Origin: JAPUME01 sp964605715
GTDB taxonomy: Bacteria; Acidobacteriota; Terriglobia; UBA7540; JAPUME01
Assembly (NCBI GenBank): GCA_964605715.1
Contig: CAZSDV010000011.1
Coordinates: 1 to 45,262 of the forward strand
DNA: 45,262 nucleotides
Direction of reading: 5' to 3'
The translations under genes and the position numbers were made by a program. This document shows, piece by piece, positions 26,628-35,035 of the stretch (position 1 is the first letter of the stretch; each line of letters begins with the position of its first letter). The notes beneath the pieces are model-generated. The model did not search any database, was not told the DNA's origin, and saw nothing but the letters and a program-made list of their open reading frames with translations.

Positions 26628-27673
26628 TGACCACCCCCCGCTAATTTAAAAATTACCCGTAACCTACCTTTGACGTTCACAGGGTTGCCCTGTCTCTGTC
26701 CAGGTTGAAATTTAATTTTCTCCGCAGCAATACAGGCAGATTCATCTAGGCCATGTCCCAATCCTTCTAAAACTTTTAAAACTTTTATTTGTCCTGATGC
26801 CATGAAAATAACCTCCAAAACGACATCTCCCTCTATACCTAATCTGATACCCTCTTCTGAGTAAATTGGTTTAGGTTTTGAAATTATTTTAACCGGAAGA
26901 CCTGCCACTGTCTTATGTAAAGGGTTGCCTGGAGAATTTAAACTGGGTTTCTTGTCAAATCCCCCTGACCGCACAATAGATTTTTTTGATGTATTGTTTC
27001 CTGGGGGGGAAACTCCACCATTAAATCCTGAGCTAACAACACCTCTTTCAATATTACCAGCTTTCCTCGTTAGATTTCCATGCACCCTTCCAGGCAAAAA
27101 ATCAAAAGACCCCAATTTTGCAACATTACCCAGGCTGCTCCCTTTTGCATCACCAATTATCCCATTTGAATTTCCAAAAACACCAGTTGTCACTGGATTA
27201 GGCTCGGGTTTTGGAATTATTTTTTTTGTGTATTCAAAAACACCAGTTGTCACTGGATTAGGCTCGGGTTTTGGAATATTTTTAGCTAAGGCCACCGTAG
27301 GTATTTGTCTTACAGGAAGAGAAGTATGGATATTAGTTTCAAGTGGTTTAATTATTGGAATTGATCTGTCTATAGGTATTATCAGTTCCTGGATACGTTT
27401 TTCCTTAAATTCAGGGGCCTGTATCCTTTTCGGTTTTAGTTTCTTAGGGATCAAAGCATTCTTCGTTAAATCTGGCGTAGCAAGCTTGACATAAATAGGT
27501 GCCCTTCCAATAAAGGGTTCTATTTTAGAAGGAATCAATATCCCTACAACCACAAGAAGAAAAAGAACTGATGCCTGGATTCCAACACCTAATCCAAGCG
27601 AAATTAATCGACGGACTCGTTGGTACGGGAGGTCTCCAAGCACAGAAAAGGTATTGGGATCCAGGCCTGCCAT
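26624..27673 (-). CDS. TonB family protein
   Basis: 349 residues from the ATG at 27673, which has GGGGAGA nine bases upstream; a TTG at 27709 is an alternative start. One membrane anchor follows a short cytoplasmic stretch (about LGLGVGIQASVLFLLVVVGIL). A long Pro/Lys-rich periplasmic linker contains a perfectly repeated IPKPEPNPVTTGVF and a Gly/Ser/Asn-rich part. The C-terminal 85 residues are a TonB domain: KPIYSEEGIRLGIEGDVVLEVIF, then VLEGLGHGLDESACIAAEKIKF. It links inner-membrane energy or mechanical coupling to outer-membrane partners. No ExbB/ExbD genes are nearby. It sits between ftsI and the M48 protease gene, with which it overlaps by four bases. Confidence 0.85.
   Translation of the reverse strand: MAGLDPNTFSVLGDLPYQRVRRLISLGLGVGIQASVLFLLVVVGILIPSKIEPFIGRAPIYVKLATPDLTKNALIPKKLKPKRIQAPEFKEKRIQELIIPIDRSIPIIKPLETNIHTSLPVRQIPTVALAKNIPKPEPNPVTTGVFEYTKKIIPKPEPNPVTTGVFGNSNGIIGDAKGSSLGNVAKLGSFDFLPGRVHGNLTRKAGNIERGVVSSGFNGGVSPPGNNTSKKSIVRSGGFDKKPSLNSPGNPLHKTVAGLPVKIISKPKPIYSEEGIRLGIEGDVVLEVIFMASGQIKVLKVLEGLGHGLDESACIAAEKIKFQPGQRQGNPVNVKGRLRVIFKLAGGGQ
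27175..27277. repeat. Perfect 43-bp direct repeat inside the TonB-like gene
   Basis: 27175-27217 and 27235-27277 are identical, with a 60-bp period (20 codons). They encode the duplicated IPKPEPNPVTTGVF of the periplasmic linker. Identity at the DNA level implies a recent duplication. Confidence 0.95.
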
Positions 27674-27799
27674 ATGCGTCATTCTCCCCTGAGAAGCACT
27701 TGAAAACAATTTCTTTTTTTAGTGAGTTTCATGAACCCAATTTGCTTTATAGGGAAGGGTTGGTAAAATACCCAAACCCTCCCTTTTCGCATCTCCGCC

Positions 27800-29848
27800 T
27801 TACATTGCGAAACTTATTAAAATTTCCCCTTTCTTAGGTACGCGGGAACCTGGTTTAGGATATTGGTGAACGGCGCGACCCGAACCCTGAATTCGCAACT
27901 TGAGCCCCAACTCAACACAACGACTTACTACATTCCGAAGCGGCAAACCAATGAAATTAGGAAGGGTGAGTCCAGTATCAATGTCAGAAAAGATAGACCC
28001 CTCTTGCTGCAAAAGAGAAATCTTCGAAAGAGGAAAGGTTGTAGAAGGCTGAAGGGTAACTTCCGTTGAGTTCAATTTAATGAGTCGAGGAACCCCTTGA
28101 ACATCTCCTTCCAATTCAAAAGGGTTCCTTTGCTGCTTGAATGATGTGAGCTGAATACCACTAGAATAATTTTCATGAGGAACATTAAGATAAGATAATG
28201 TCTTTTCCGTGATTGATTTAAACACTGGTGCTGCTACGTCAGCTCCATAAATTCCCCCAACAGGAGAATCGACCACAACAAGGACTGTGATCACCGGTTT
28301 ACTTACAGGAGCGAAACCCACGAAGGATGCTACATATTTATTTTTGGAGTATTTTCCTGTGGAGTCGGTTTTTTGCGCCGTGCCAGTCTTCCCCGCGGCA
28401 GAATACCCTTCCGGTGACGCGGCACGACCCGTACCGCTTTCAACTACAACAGCTAACATCCGAGCCAAATCTCGTGAGGTTTCGGAACTTAAAATCCGCC
28501 GTCCTGGGGGGGACTGCACTGGTTCATATCGGCTACCATTTAGCAATCCCCGTACAATGCGAGGTCTGACAAGAACACCATCATTAGCAATTGCAGAAAA
28601 GGCCGCCACCAATTGGACTGGAGTAACTCCAATCTCCTGACCCATGGAAATTGAAGCGAGGGATATTCCCGACCATTGATCAGGTGGCCTGAGCAATCCA
28701 CTGCTCTCCCCAGGTAATGCGATGCTAGTGGGACGTCCAAAACCAAATCGTTCGATGTATTTGTAAAAATTTTTCTCCCCAACTCGCAGCCCTAACTTCA
28801 TAGCTCCAACATTGCTGGAATTTGCTAATATTTCCGTAGCTGTAATCACACCGTGCGAACCATGATCCTTAATTCGATGTCCTGCCACCACCAGAGATCC
28901 ATTTTCACAATCAATCATTTCTTCCGGAGTAGTAAGATCTTCCTCCAGGCTCGCCGCTAAAGTAACCAGCTTAAAGGTTGACCCTGGCTCATAAGCCCAA
29001 GCAACTGCTCGGTTGATCCAATTTTCCTGTGGAACTTTTTGGTATCTATTAGGATTAAAATTAGGTCGAGAGGCCATAGCTAGAACCTCACCGGTGTGAG
29101 GATCCTGAATAACTACCGTGGCACCCTCCGGTTGGTAGCGCCTTACAACTTCATCAATTGCTTTCTCTGCAATATATTGGATGCTTTCATCAACAGTGAG
29201 CGAAACACCCTTTCCAGGTTGAGCTTTCCACTCCTGGGATTGGATCGAAGTTGATTCTGTATCTGCCGCTAACAAAACACGCCCGGGATTTCCCTGGAGA
29301 ACTGGATTAAGCTTGTATTCGATACTGGCAAGTCCTTCACCGTCTAATCCAACATAGCCAAGTACGTGTGCAGCTAAATCTCCTTTCGGATAAAATCGCT
29401 TCATCTCTCCGCGTGCATAGATTCCTTTTAACTTTAACGCCTTTACCCGATCAGCTTCAGTGGCAGTTACTCGTCGTTTCACCCAGCAAAAATATTTGGG
29501 GGATTTAAATCTACTAACTAATTTTTTCTGAGAAACCGAAAGGATAGGTGCCAGCAGTCGAGCTGTTAAACTAGGGTTCGGAATTTCTGAGGGAACAGCG
29601 TAAATTGAATCAACGGCAACACTGATAGCCAACGGAACGCCATGGCGATCATGGATATCTCCTCGACGAGGAGCCATCTCAACGGTCCGTTGGGACTGTC
29701 GCTTGGCTTGACTAAGAAATTCTTCATGTCTAGGACCCTGAAGGTTATAGAGGCGTACAATAATTACCAAAGCCCATACCGAAATGAGCCCAACTAAAAC
29801 CACGACCCGTCGAGTCCATAGGAGCTGATCCCGTTTTCTGGTCCTCAT
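27800..29848 (-). CDS. ftsI: Septal peptidoglycan transpeptidase FtsI (PBP3-type) with PASTA domain
   Basis: 682 residues. A single N-terminal membrane helix (VVVLVGLISVWALVIIVRLY) is followed by the class B dimerisation domain (RRGDIHDRHGVPLA) and a penicillin-binding transpeptidase domain. That domain has STFK (Ser290-Lys293), the SSN motif (344-346) and KTGT (487-490). The last 60 residues form one PASTA domain (LPNFIGLPLRNVVSRCVELG). It cross-links septal peptidoglycan with FtsW. Class B PBPs with PASTA domains are commonest in Firmicutes, Actinobacteria and some deep diderm phyla. FtsL ends 30 bases upstream. The start ATG lacks a strong ribosome-binding site, so coupling to ftsL is likely. 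Confidence 0.94.
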   Translation of the reverse strand: MRTRKRDQLLWTRRVVVLVGLISVWALVIIVRLYNLQGPRHEEFLSQAKRQSQRTVEMAPRRGDIHDRHGVPLAISVAVDSIYAVPSEIPNPSLTARLLAPILSVSQKKLVSRFKSPKYFCWVKRRVTATEADRVKALKLKGIYARGEMKRFYPKGDLAAHVLGYVGLDGEGLASIEYKLNPVLQGNPGRVLLAADTESTSIQSQEWKAQPGKGVSLTVDESIQYIAEKAIDEVVRRYQPEGATVVIQDPHTGEVLAMASRPNFNPNRYQKVPQENWINRAVAWAYEPGSTFKLVTLAASLEEDLTTPEEMIDCENGSLVVAGHRIKDHGSHGVITATEILANSSNVGAMKLGLRVGEKNFYKYIERFGFGRPTSIALPGESSGLLRPPDQWSGISLASISMGQEIGVTPVQLVAAFSAIANDGVLVRPRIVRGLLNGSRYEPVQSPPGRRILSSETSRDLARMLAVVVESGTGRAASPEGYSAAGKTGTAQKTDSTGKYSKNKYVASFVGFAPVSKPVITVLVVVDSPVGGIYGADVAAPVFKSITEKTLSYLNVPHENYSSGIQLTSFKQQRNPFELEGDVQGVPRLIKLNSTEVTLQPSTTFPLSKISLLQQEGSIFSDIDTGLTLPNFIGLPLRNVVSRCVELGLKLRIQGSGRAVHQYPKPGSRVPKKGEILISFAM

Positions 29849-29878
29849 AATTCAATCCGAAAGTGCAATCTAAATTGA

Positions 29879-30358
29879 TTATGGAAAAACCTTACTTTTA
29901 TCGTCCCCATTTTCGTTATGTGCCAAAGTTATATTCAACTTTGATCTCAATTTTGGGTCCATATAAATTACCTGGTCAGTTCGCAGCGGTTGAAGACCAA
30001 GTTCTTTTCGGGCGATGATTTCAATTCGCTCCAACCGCCCGAGTGCAGCCTTTTCAAGTCGGAGCTTATGATTCCATTCTGAAAGAGTGTGATAGCGAGC
30101 CCTTAATTCAGTCATTTGGTATTCCAATCGAAGGCACTCAAATTGGTACAGGGCATAGCCCAGGAACCCAAGAAATAAACATGTTCCAAAAAATAAAAAC
30201 CTGAAACATTGGCGTCGCTTCCTGGGGTCTACCTTGCGAACCAATCCAGAATTGTCAATAAGTTGTGAAAAATGGAGATCATTTGCTCGACTCCGAGCCG
30301 CTGCAAGACCCTTGCTTCGGATTTTTTTCCTCCCTATCTTTGAAGTTTGGGAACTCAT
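29879..30358 (-). CDS. ftsL: Cell division protein FtsL
   Basis: 159 residues, a small bitopic protein. An unusually long basic N-terminal part (KIGRKKIRSKGLAAARSR, then VDPRKRRQ) precedes one membrane helix (FRFLFFGTCLFLGFLGYALYQ). A periplasmic coiled coil follows (LRLEYQMTELRARYHTLSEWNHKLRLE), then ERIEIIARKELGL, the FtsL/DivIC end motif. It should form the FtsQLB complex that activates FtsW-FtsI. Identification rests on this architecture and on its place between rsmH and ftsI, since FtsL is poorly conserved in sequence. Confidence 0.86.
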   Translation of the reverse strand: MSSQTSKIGRKKIRSKGLAAARSRANDLHFSQLIDNSGLVRKVDPRKRRQCFRFLFFGTCLFLGFLGYALYQFECLRLEYQMTELRARYHTLSEWNHKLRLEKAALGRLERIEIIARKELGLQPLRTDQVIYMDPKLRSKLNITLAHNENGDDKSKVFP

Positions 30359-30386
30359 TACCTAAGGTTCATTCCTTTTCGAAAAG

Positions 30387-31310
30387 TTAAGTTGATCTAC
30401 CCACGTCAACTTTTTCGGCGGCCCGGAGACACCCACTGCGGCTTCGAGGATTAGATTGAACTTCCATCTTGCTGGGTCGAACAACCTTTCGTGTCAACAA
30501 CCGAAAACTTCCTTCACGACTCCAGGACTGAAAAGCTTGCTTAACTAACCTATCTTCAAGGGAATGAAAGCTGATTATCACCAATCGACCCCCTATCGCT
30601 AAAACCTCAGGTACTTTTTTTAAAAATGTGGCCAAGGTTTCCAACTCCCTATTTACAGCAATTCTTAGTGCCTGAAATACGCGCGTTGCGGGGTGACGAC
30701 GCATGAGCGGTCTCGGGAACCGTTTGTGAGGAATTTGGTGGAGGCCCGCCCGGGAGGGGATTGCTCGCGTCACCACCTGCGCCAGTTCGGTGGTTGTTCG
30801 AAAAGGGCGGGCCTTCATAATAGCTCGCGCAATCCTGCGCGAGTAACGTTCTTCCCCAAGTTGAAAAAAGATATTAGATAGATCCAGCTCACTGGAATGG
30901 TTAATAAAATCTTCAGCTGATCTTGACCCTGAAGGACTCATTCTCATATCGAGAGGACCAGGCAACTTAAAACTGAAACCTCGCTGTGGATCTTCAATCT
31001 GCAAGGAGCTTAAACCTAGATCTGCCAACACCCCTTGAACCTGTCCAATGCCAGTTCTTGCATGCAATTCCCTGACATTCTCAAAGTTTCCCTCCAGACA
31101 GAAGAACTTGCTACCAAACTTCCCCAAGCGCTCTTGAGCGACATCTATCGCATTAGGGTCACAATCGATACCGAGAAGCTTTCCTGTCTCAAGCTTCTCC
31201 AATACCTGGGTAGAATGTCCCCCTGGACCCATTGTTACATCGACGTAGTTACCGTTTGGCTGCACGTTCAAAAACTCCATAACTTCTCTAGGCATCACAG
31301 GGAAGTGCAT
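30387..31310 (-). CDS. rsmH: 16S rRNA (cytosine(1402)-N4)-methyltransferase
   Basis: 307 residues. Methylates N4 of C1402 in the ribosomal P site using S-adenosylmethionine. Seen: HFPVMPREVMEFL at the start, the SAM-binding VDVTMGPGGHSTQVL and LLGIDCDPNAIDVA, GVLADLGLSSLQIEDPQRGFSF, PLDMRMSP, RHPATRVFQALRIAVNREL, and GGRLVIISFHSLEDRLVK. These are all RsmH (MraW) landmarks. The start codon directly follows the mraZ stop (TAAATG), so the two are translationally coupled. Confidence 0.96.
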   Translation of the reverse strand: MHFPVMPREVMEFLNVQPNGNYVDVTMGPGGHSTQVLEKLETGKLLGIDCDPNAIDVAQERLGKFGSKFFCLEGNFENVRELHARTGIGQVQGVLADLGLSSLQIEDPQRGFSFKLPGPLDMRMSPSGSRSAEDFINHSSELDLSNIFFQLGEERYSRRIARAIMKARPFRTTTELAQVVTRAIPSRAGLHQIPHKRFPRPLMRRHPATRVFQALRIAVNRELETLATFLKKVPEVLAIGGRLVIISFHSLEDRLVKQAFQSWSREGSFRLLTRKVVRPSKMEVQSNPRSRSGCLRAAEKVDVGRST

Positions 31311-31751
31311 TTAGATCCCCAGATTGCTCAAAGTTTCCTCATCTTCCGGCGTCATAGGATTTTGATCAATCTCATCCCGGAATCGCTCGCGGCTCCAAGC
31401 GTCCAAATAGGTCAACCCACCAAGAATTGCAATCTCACCTCGCATTTGTGCGGTCTGCCTCAAGAGCACAGGTATGAGGATCCGGCCTTGTCCATCCATG
31501 CGTACCATCTGGCCAAAGTAGTTGGTACGGTTCAGAAATTTCTTCTTGGTCTTGTCAAAAGATGGCAGGCCAGCTAATTTGTCTTCGATTTCTCTCCAGA
31601 CCGGAAATGGATAGATTCGAACAAAGTCACCATTAAGGCTAGTAACGAAAAACTCAACACTGTAGCTCTCTTCAAGAGCAGACTTGAAAGCAGCAGGAAT
31701 TTTGAGCCGCCCTTTGCTATCTATGGTTGCTGTGTAGCTGCCGCGTAACAT
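31311..31751 (-). CDS. mraZ: Transcriptional regulator MraZ
   Basis: 146 residues with two SpoVT/AbrB-like half domains: YTATIDSKGRLKIPAAFKSAL near the N-terminus and GQMVRMDGQGRILIPVLLR in the second half, each with the DxxGR motif that faces DNA. MraZ forms a ring-shaped oligomer and represses the dcw operon in other bacteria. It is the first gene of the minus-strand cluster. Three regularly spaced boxes 45-70 bases upstream match the known MraZ operator, so autoregulation is expected. Only a weak ribosome-binding site precedes the ATG. Confidence 0.95.
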   Translation of the reverse strand: MLRGSYTATIDSKGRLKIPAAFKSALEESYSVEFFVTSLNGDFVRIYPFPVWREIEDKLAGLPSFDKTKKKFLNRTNYFGQMVRMDGQGRILIPVLLRQTAQMRGEIAILGGLTYLDAWSRERFRDEIDQNPMTPEDEETLSNLGI

Positions 31752-31795
31752 TATTTTCTAACTGCCGTTCTCCCTTACCCCTGATTTTCACATTC

Positions 31796-31820
31796 ACCTA
31801 CTATTACCCACTTTTAACCA
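31796..31820 (-). promoter_or_regulatory. MraZ operator: three 10-bp-spaced TGGGN-like boxes
   Basis: On the minus strand the boxes read TGGTT (31820-31816), TGGGT (31810-31806) and TAGGT (31800-31796), each separated by five bases. This equals the direct-repeat layout of MraZ binding sites (TGGGN with 5-base spacers) described in E. coli. They lie just downstream of the predicted -10. Confidence 0.75.
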
Positions 31821-31822
31821 CA

Positions 31823-31851
31823 AAACTACACTCTAGGTATTGGCTTGTCAA
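31823..31851 (-). promoter_or_regulatory. Predicted promoter of the dcw cluster
   Basis: Minus strand: perfect -35 TTGACA (31851-31846), 17-base spacer, -10 TAGTTT (31828-31823). The -10 is weak, but the spacing and the operator immediately downstream support it. Confidence 0.6.
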
Positions 31852-31902
31852 GAGGTTTTTTTATATTTTTCTTTGGTTTAGGGGAAATATTCAGGACCCA
31901 GT

Positions 31903-31929
31903 CATGGGTTAGCATTTAAGGAACCCATG
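31903..31929. repeat. 8-bp perfect inverted repeat
   Basis: CATGGGTT and AACCCATG flank 11 bases. It lies upstream of both divergent transcription units, so a dimeric regulator site is possible. No T tract follows, so it is not a typical terminator. Confidence 0.5.
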
Positions 31930-32280
31930 GCCCTTAGACCTCACATTTCCCCCTCTAGGACAACTTCAGGCGAGTGAAACCAAAAAAGAAGAGATTAGAC
32001 TCCCGATGTGGTTTATGGCCATCAAAATCCAACTTCTCATCTTGCTTATAGCAGCCCCTTGAAGCTGGCCCGAGGGCGCGGAAACTAGTTTGCATGAACA
32101 GAAATTGAAGGGTTTAGGCTAAATTGGCGTATTCGTTAGCGTCGGAGCCAGTAGAAACCTGCCTAGACAAGCTGTATAATAGCCTGAACAGGAGAGGTCA
32201 ATCAGCGGTGGAGACACCCTGCTATTTATCAAACTAGAAGAGTTTCATTCCACTTCTTAATCTCCTACACGAAATTCCAT

Positions 32281-33174
32281 ATGGGAAAGCTTCGATTAAT
32301 CCAGCTACTGGTGTCTTTAGCGACACTTGGGTTCATTCTCTATAAGGTCCCAATTTCAATTATCTCTGCAAGGCTCCTCGGATCAAACCCTAAGTGGCTG
32401 CTGGTTGCAGTTGGATTTGCAGGACTAATGGTTTCGGCACGCCTTCTGAAATGGCATGGGCTCTTAAAATCTGAATTCCCAGAAACTAGTATATCCTTGT
32501 CAGCTCGCTCCCTCTTAGGGGGGTTTTCTCTGAGCATCATGACGCCCGGTCGGCTTGGAGAGTTAGGTCGTACTCTTTTCCTTCCTCCCAACAGGAACAG
32601 TAACGCTTTTATCCTTAACTGCGTAGATCGATCACTGGACTTCTGGGGTTTAGTTACCTTCGCCCTAGTAAGTCTGTTCGGCTTGGCTCCCTTTAGAGTG
32701 GCTATCGTGGCAAGCTTTATCTGGTTGATTCTGCTACCACTTATTATCTTTCTTCCTCGTGTTATCTCCTCTCTTGCCCAGATTTCAATACTATCGAAAA
32801 GAGTTCGCTCCATGTTTGGCCAGCCGTTGCGCTCGAAACCTTCAATACTCCGGGCTTCCCTACTCTCAATCCTTTCAACATTCCTTGATATGATGGCATT
32901 TTATGCCCTGTTGCGAGCCTTTACGGAGGTGGAATTCACTGTTGCACTTGTTGCTTTTCCTTGGATCTTGCTGGCGAGCGGTATCCCTATAACCATTGCA
33001 GGTTTTGGTCTTCGTGAAGGAACGGCAATGACTGTCCTCAGCTCCCAAGGAGTGGCCTCCGCAATTGCTATCAACGCCGCCTTACTAATCTTCATTGTAA
33101 GTACCGTCCTGCCTGGAGCAGTGGGAGCACTTCTAGCGCTCCAAGGCTCTATCCGGAAATCTGACAATTCCTGA
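32281..33174 (+). CDS. Polytopic membrane protein, LPG_synthase_TM (UPF0104) family
   Basis: 297 residues with about seven to eight membrane helices. The SIMTPGRLGELGRTLFL segment (an xxTPGRxGE motif), the later IPITIAGFGLREG and the final helices match the membrane domain of MprF-type lysylphosphatidylglycerol synthases and the related UPF0104/AglD proteins. This domain flips or transfers lipid-linked groups. No soluble aminoacyl-transferase domain is fused, so it is a stand-alone membrane component of unknown substrate. The ATG has no visible Shine-Dalgarno and no other start codon lies upstream in frame. It is divergent from mraZ. Confidence 0.82.
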   Translation: MGKLRLIQLLVSLATLGFILYKVPISIISARLLGSNPKWLLVAVGFAGLMVSARLLKWHGLLKSEFPETSISLSARSLLGGFSLSIMTPGRLGELGRTLFLPPNRNSNAFILNCVDRSLDFWGLVTFALVSLFGLAPFRVAIVASFIWLILLPLIIFLPRVISSLAQISILSKRVRSMFGQPLRSKPSILRASLLSILSTFLDMMAFYALLRAFTEVEFTVALVAFPWILLASGIPITIAGFGLREGTAMTVLSSQGVASAIAINAALLIFIVSTVLPGAVGALLALQGSIRKSDNS

Positions 33175-33468
33175 TTTTCAATCAAGGAAATTTCTAACTG
33201 CAATCAACAAAATTCGACTCCAAAAACAGAAAGGTATTTAGACTGGAAAGCATTGAAATGAAAGAATATACTAGGCTGAGAAAATCAAAAGCTGAGCCCT
33301 TAGTAAAGGTCAGGGCCAACAAGAAGTGGAGGAAAAGCCTGTAAGCAATGAGGGGAATTTTTCTCTTTTGTTTGACACTTATGCAAAAAATGAGTATGGC
33401 GTAGCTTGAAACTTTAAAGTTACACTTCGTCATGCCTAACCCAACTTCACCACAGGAACAATTTAACA

Positions 33469-34476
33469 ATGAACGCCGTCGTGCTACAGAAACCAAAAAC
33501 GCGTCTAACATTTGAAACTCGAAACAAACCTCAACCAGGCAGCAACGAGATTCTGCTTAAGGTGAAAGCTTCCGGCATTTGCCATACAGATCTTCATATC
33601 GCACAGGGTGATTGGGCTTTACCGCGACTTCCCTTAATCCTCGGCCATGAAATAGCAGGAGTGGTTGATAAGGTTGGTTCCAGAGTTGGGAATTTTAAGC
33701 GGGGCGACCGCGCAGGAGTTTCCTGGATATATTCTACCTGCGGTGCGTGCGAATTCTGCCAAAGCAATAGAGAGCGCTTTTGCCCTGCTTTTGTCTCAAC
33801 CGGAATGATGGTAGATGGAGGCTTTGCCGAGTACGTCCGGGTTCCAGCCTCACACGCTGTGGAGATTCCCGCAGAATTAAAATTTACCGAAGCTGCACCT
33901 TTATTCTGTGCAGGACTAACGGCCTATAGGGCAGTCAAGATTTCCGGGGTTGGATTAGGCGAGACGGTCGCAATCTGGGGGGTGGGAGGACTTGGCCAGT
34001 GCGCAATTCAGATTGCAAAAGCCCTGGGAGCCAGGGTGATCGCAGTTGACCTCAGTGCAAATAAGCTTGACCTAGCCCGTAAGCTAGGGGCTGACCGAGT
34101 CATTAATGGATCCAGTAAATCCCCTGGAAGAATTATCGCATCTGAAGGTGGTGCCCATGCTGTCTTAAACTTCGCTCCGGTGGCTGATGCAACAAGACAT
34201 TGCTTTGATGCACTACGTACCTGTGGAACTCTTGTTCTGGTGAGCCTTCCCCCAGGAAACTTAAGATTGCCAATTGTTGGGGCTATTCGCAAAGGAATAA
34301 GAATCCTGACCTGTGCCATAGGAACGCGGCAAGATCTACGAGAGGTTTTGGCGCTGGCAGCATCAGGTAAAATACGATCTATTGTTGAGACCTGTAAACT
34401 CGAAGAGATTAATCAAGTTTTTGACCGCATGCGCGAAGGATCTATTCTTGGGCGCACCGTTGTGGAGCTCCCATAA
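33469..34476 (+). CDS. Zinc-dependent alcohol dehydrogenase
   Basis: 335 residues, medium-chain dehydrogenase family, acting in the cytoplasm. The catalytic zinc ligands are in GICHTDLH (Cys) and LGHEIAG (His-Glu). The structural zinc loop CGACEFCQSNRERFC supplies four cysteines. The Rossmann site GVGGLGQCAIQIAK binds NAD(P), and an acidic residue in VIAVDLSANKL suggests NAD preference. It oxidises primary alcohols or reduces aldehydes; the family includes AdhP- and AdhA-like enzymes, so exact substrates are open. The ATG is preceded by AGGA. It stands alone between the UPF0104 gene and a Nudix gene. Confidence 0.9.
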   Translation: MNAVVLQKPKTRLTFETRNKPQPGSNEILLKVKASGICHTDLHIAQGDWALPRLPLILGHEIAGVVDKVGSRVGNFKRGDRAGVSWIYSTCGACEFCQSNRERFCPAFVSTGMMVDGGFAEYVRVPASHAVEIPAELKFTEAAPLFCAGLTAYRAVKISGVGLGETVAIWGVGGLGQCAIQIAKALGARVIAVDLSANKLDLARKLGADRVINGSSKSPGRIIASEGGAHAVLNFAPVADATRHCFDALRTCGTLVLVSLPPGNLRLPIVGAIRKGIRILTCAIGTRQDLREVLALAASGKIRSIVETCKLEEINQVFDRMREGSILGRTVVELP

Positions 34477-34612
34477 ATTCAGCTGCCTGGGCTACCAGAA
34501 ACCTTATTGCTTAGCATCCACTGCCAAACCTATCATCTAAACCGTTAACTGACTTAAAGAACTAAAACCCGATAGGGCCCAGTGTATCTTCCCGAAATTA
34601 ATTTACTTGAGT

Positions 34613-34618
34613 TAAAAT
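34613..34618 (+). promoter_or_regulatory. -10-like box directly before the Nudix gene
   Basis: TAAAAT ends eight bases before the ATG at 34627. No Shine-Dalgarno separates them, so a leaderless transcript is possible. A matching -35 was not found. Confidence 0.35.
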
Positions 34619-34626
34619 AAATCCGA

Positions 34627-35034
34627 ATGTTTTCAGATGAGAAACCTATTTTAGTAACTGCAGCGATCTTTCTTGACGGAGACAAGGTTCTTGTCTGTCA
34701 AAGACACCATGCAGATGTGTATGGACTCCAGTGGGAGTTCCCAGGAGGAAAGGTTTGTAAGGGTGAAAATTTAAAGTCCGCTCTACAAAGAGAAATAAGA
34801 GAGGAATTGGGAGTTGACGCAAGTGTGGGTTCAGAGACTTTTCGATTGCGACACCATTATCCGGACCGGTTTGTGGAAGTTGCTTTCTTTAGCATTTCAG
34901 AATACAAAGGGAAAATTGAAAACCGAATATTTGAAAAAATTGCATGGGTACCTCGCAAAGAACTCTCATGCTATCAATTCTTAGAAGCGAATCGTGGCAT
35001 TGTCAAAAAACTGGCCCAAGGAGAAATACTCTGA
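34627..35034 (+). CDS. Nudix hydrolase (MutT/NudG-like)
   Basis: 135 residues. The complete Nudix box GGKVCKGENLKSALQREIREELG (about residues 40-62) has the catalytic REIREE glutamates that bind magnesium. CQRHHADVYGLQWEFPGG before it is typical of the MutT/NudG group, which hydrolyses oxidised or modified nucleoside triphosphates such as 8-oxo-dGTP or 5-methyl-dCTP. A sanitising role in the nucleotide pool is likely; the exact substrate is unproven. No Shine-Dalgarno is visible before the ATG. The WD40 gene begins just after its stop. Confidence 0.9.
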   Translation: MFSDEKPILVTAAIFLDGDKVLVCQRHHADVYGLQWEFPGGKVCKGENLKSALQREIREELGVDASVGSETFRLRHHYPDRFVEVAFFSISEYKGKIENRIFEKIAWVPRKELSCYQFLEANRGIVKKLAQGEIL

Positions 35035-35035
35035 T

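Larger units (their letters stand above)
31752..32280. other. 529-base divergent intergenic region
   Basis: Holds the mraZ promoter and operator on the left. Near the middle is a perfect 8-bp inverted repeat, CATGGGTT (31903-31910) and AACCCATG (31922-31929), with an 11-base loop and no T run. To the right is a TATAAT at 32175-32180 that could serve the plus-strand membrane protein gene about 100 bases further on, though no clear -35 accompanies it. No gene is visible. Confidence 0.55.

Noticed and set aside
32175..32240. Short leader peptide after the TATAAT before the UPF0104 gene (SD-like GGAGAGG then GTG and nine codons)
   Set aside because: Too short and without supporting structure; likely chance.
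33194..33511. Minus-strand 105-codon open frame before the alcohol dehydrogenase
   Set aside because: It overlaps the dehydrogenase start, has no motif and looks like low-complexity chance coding.
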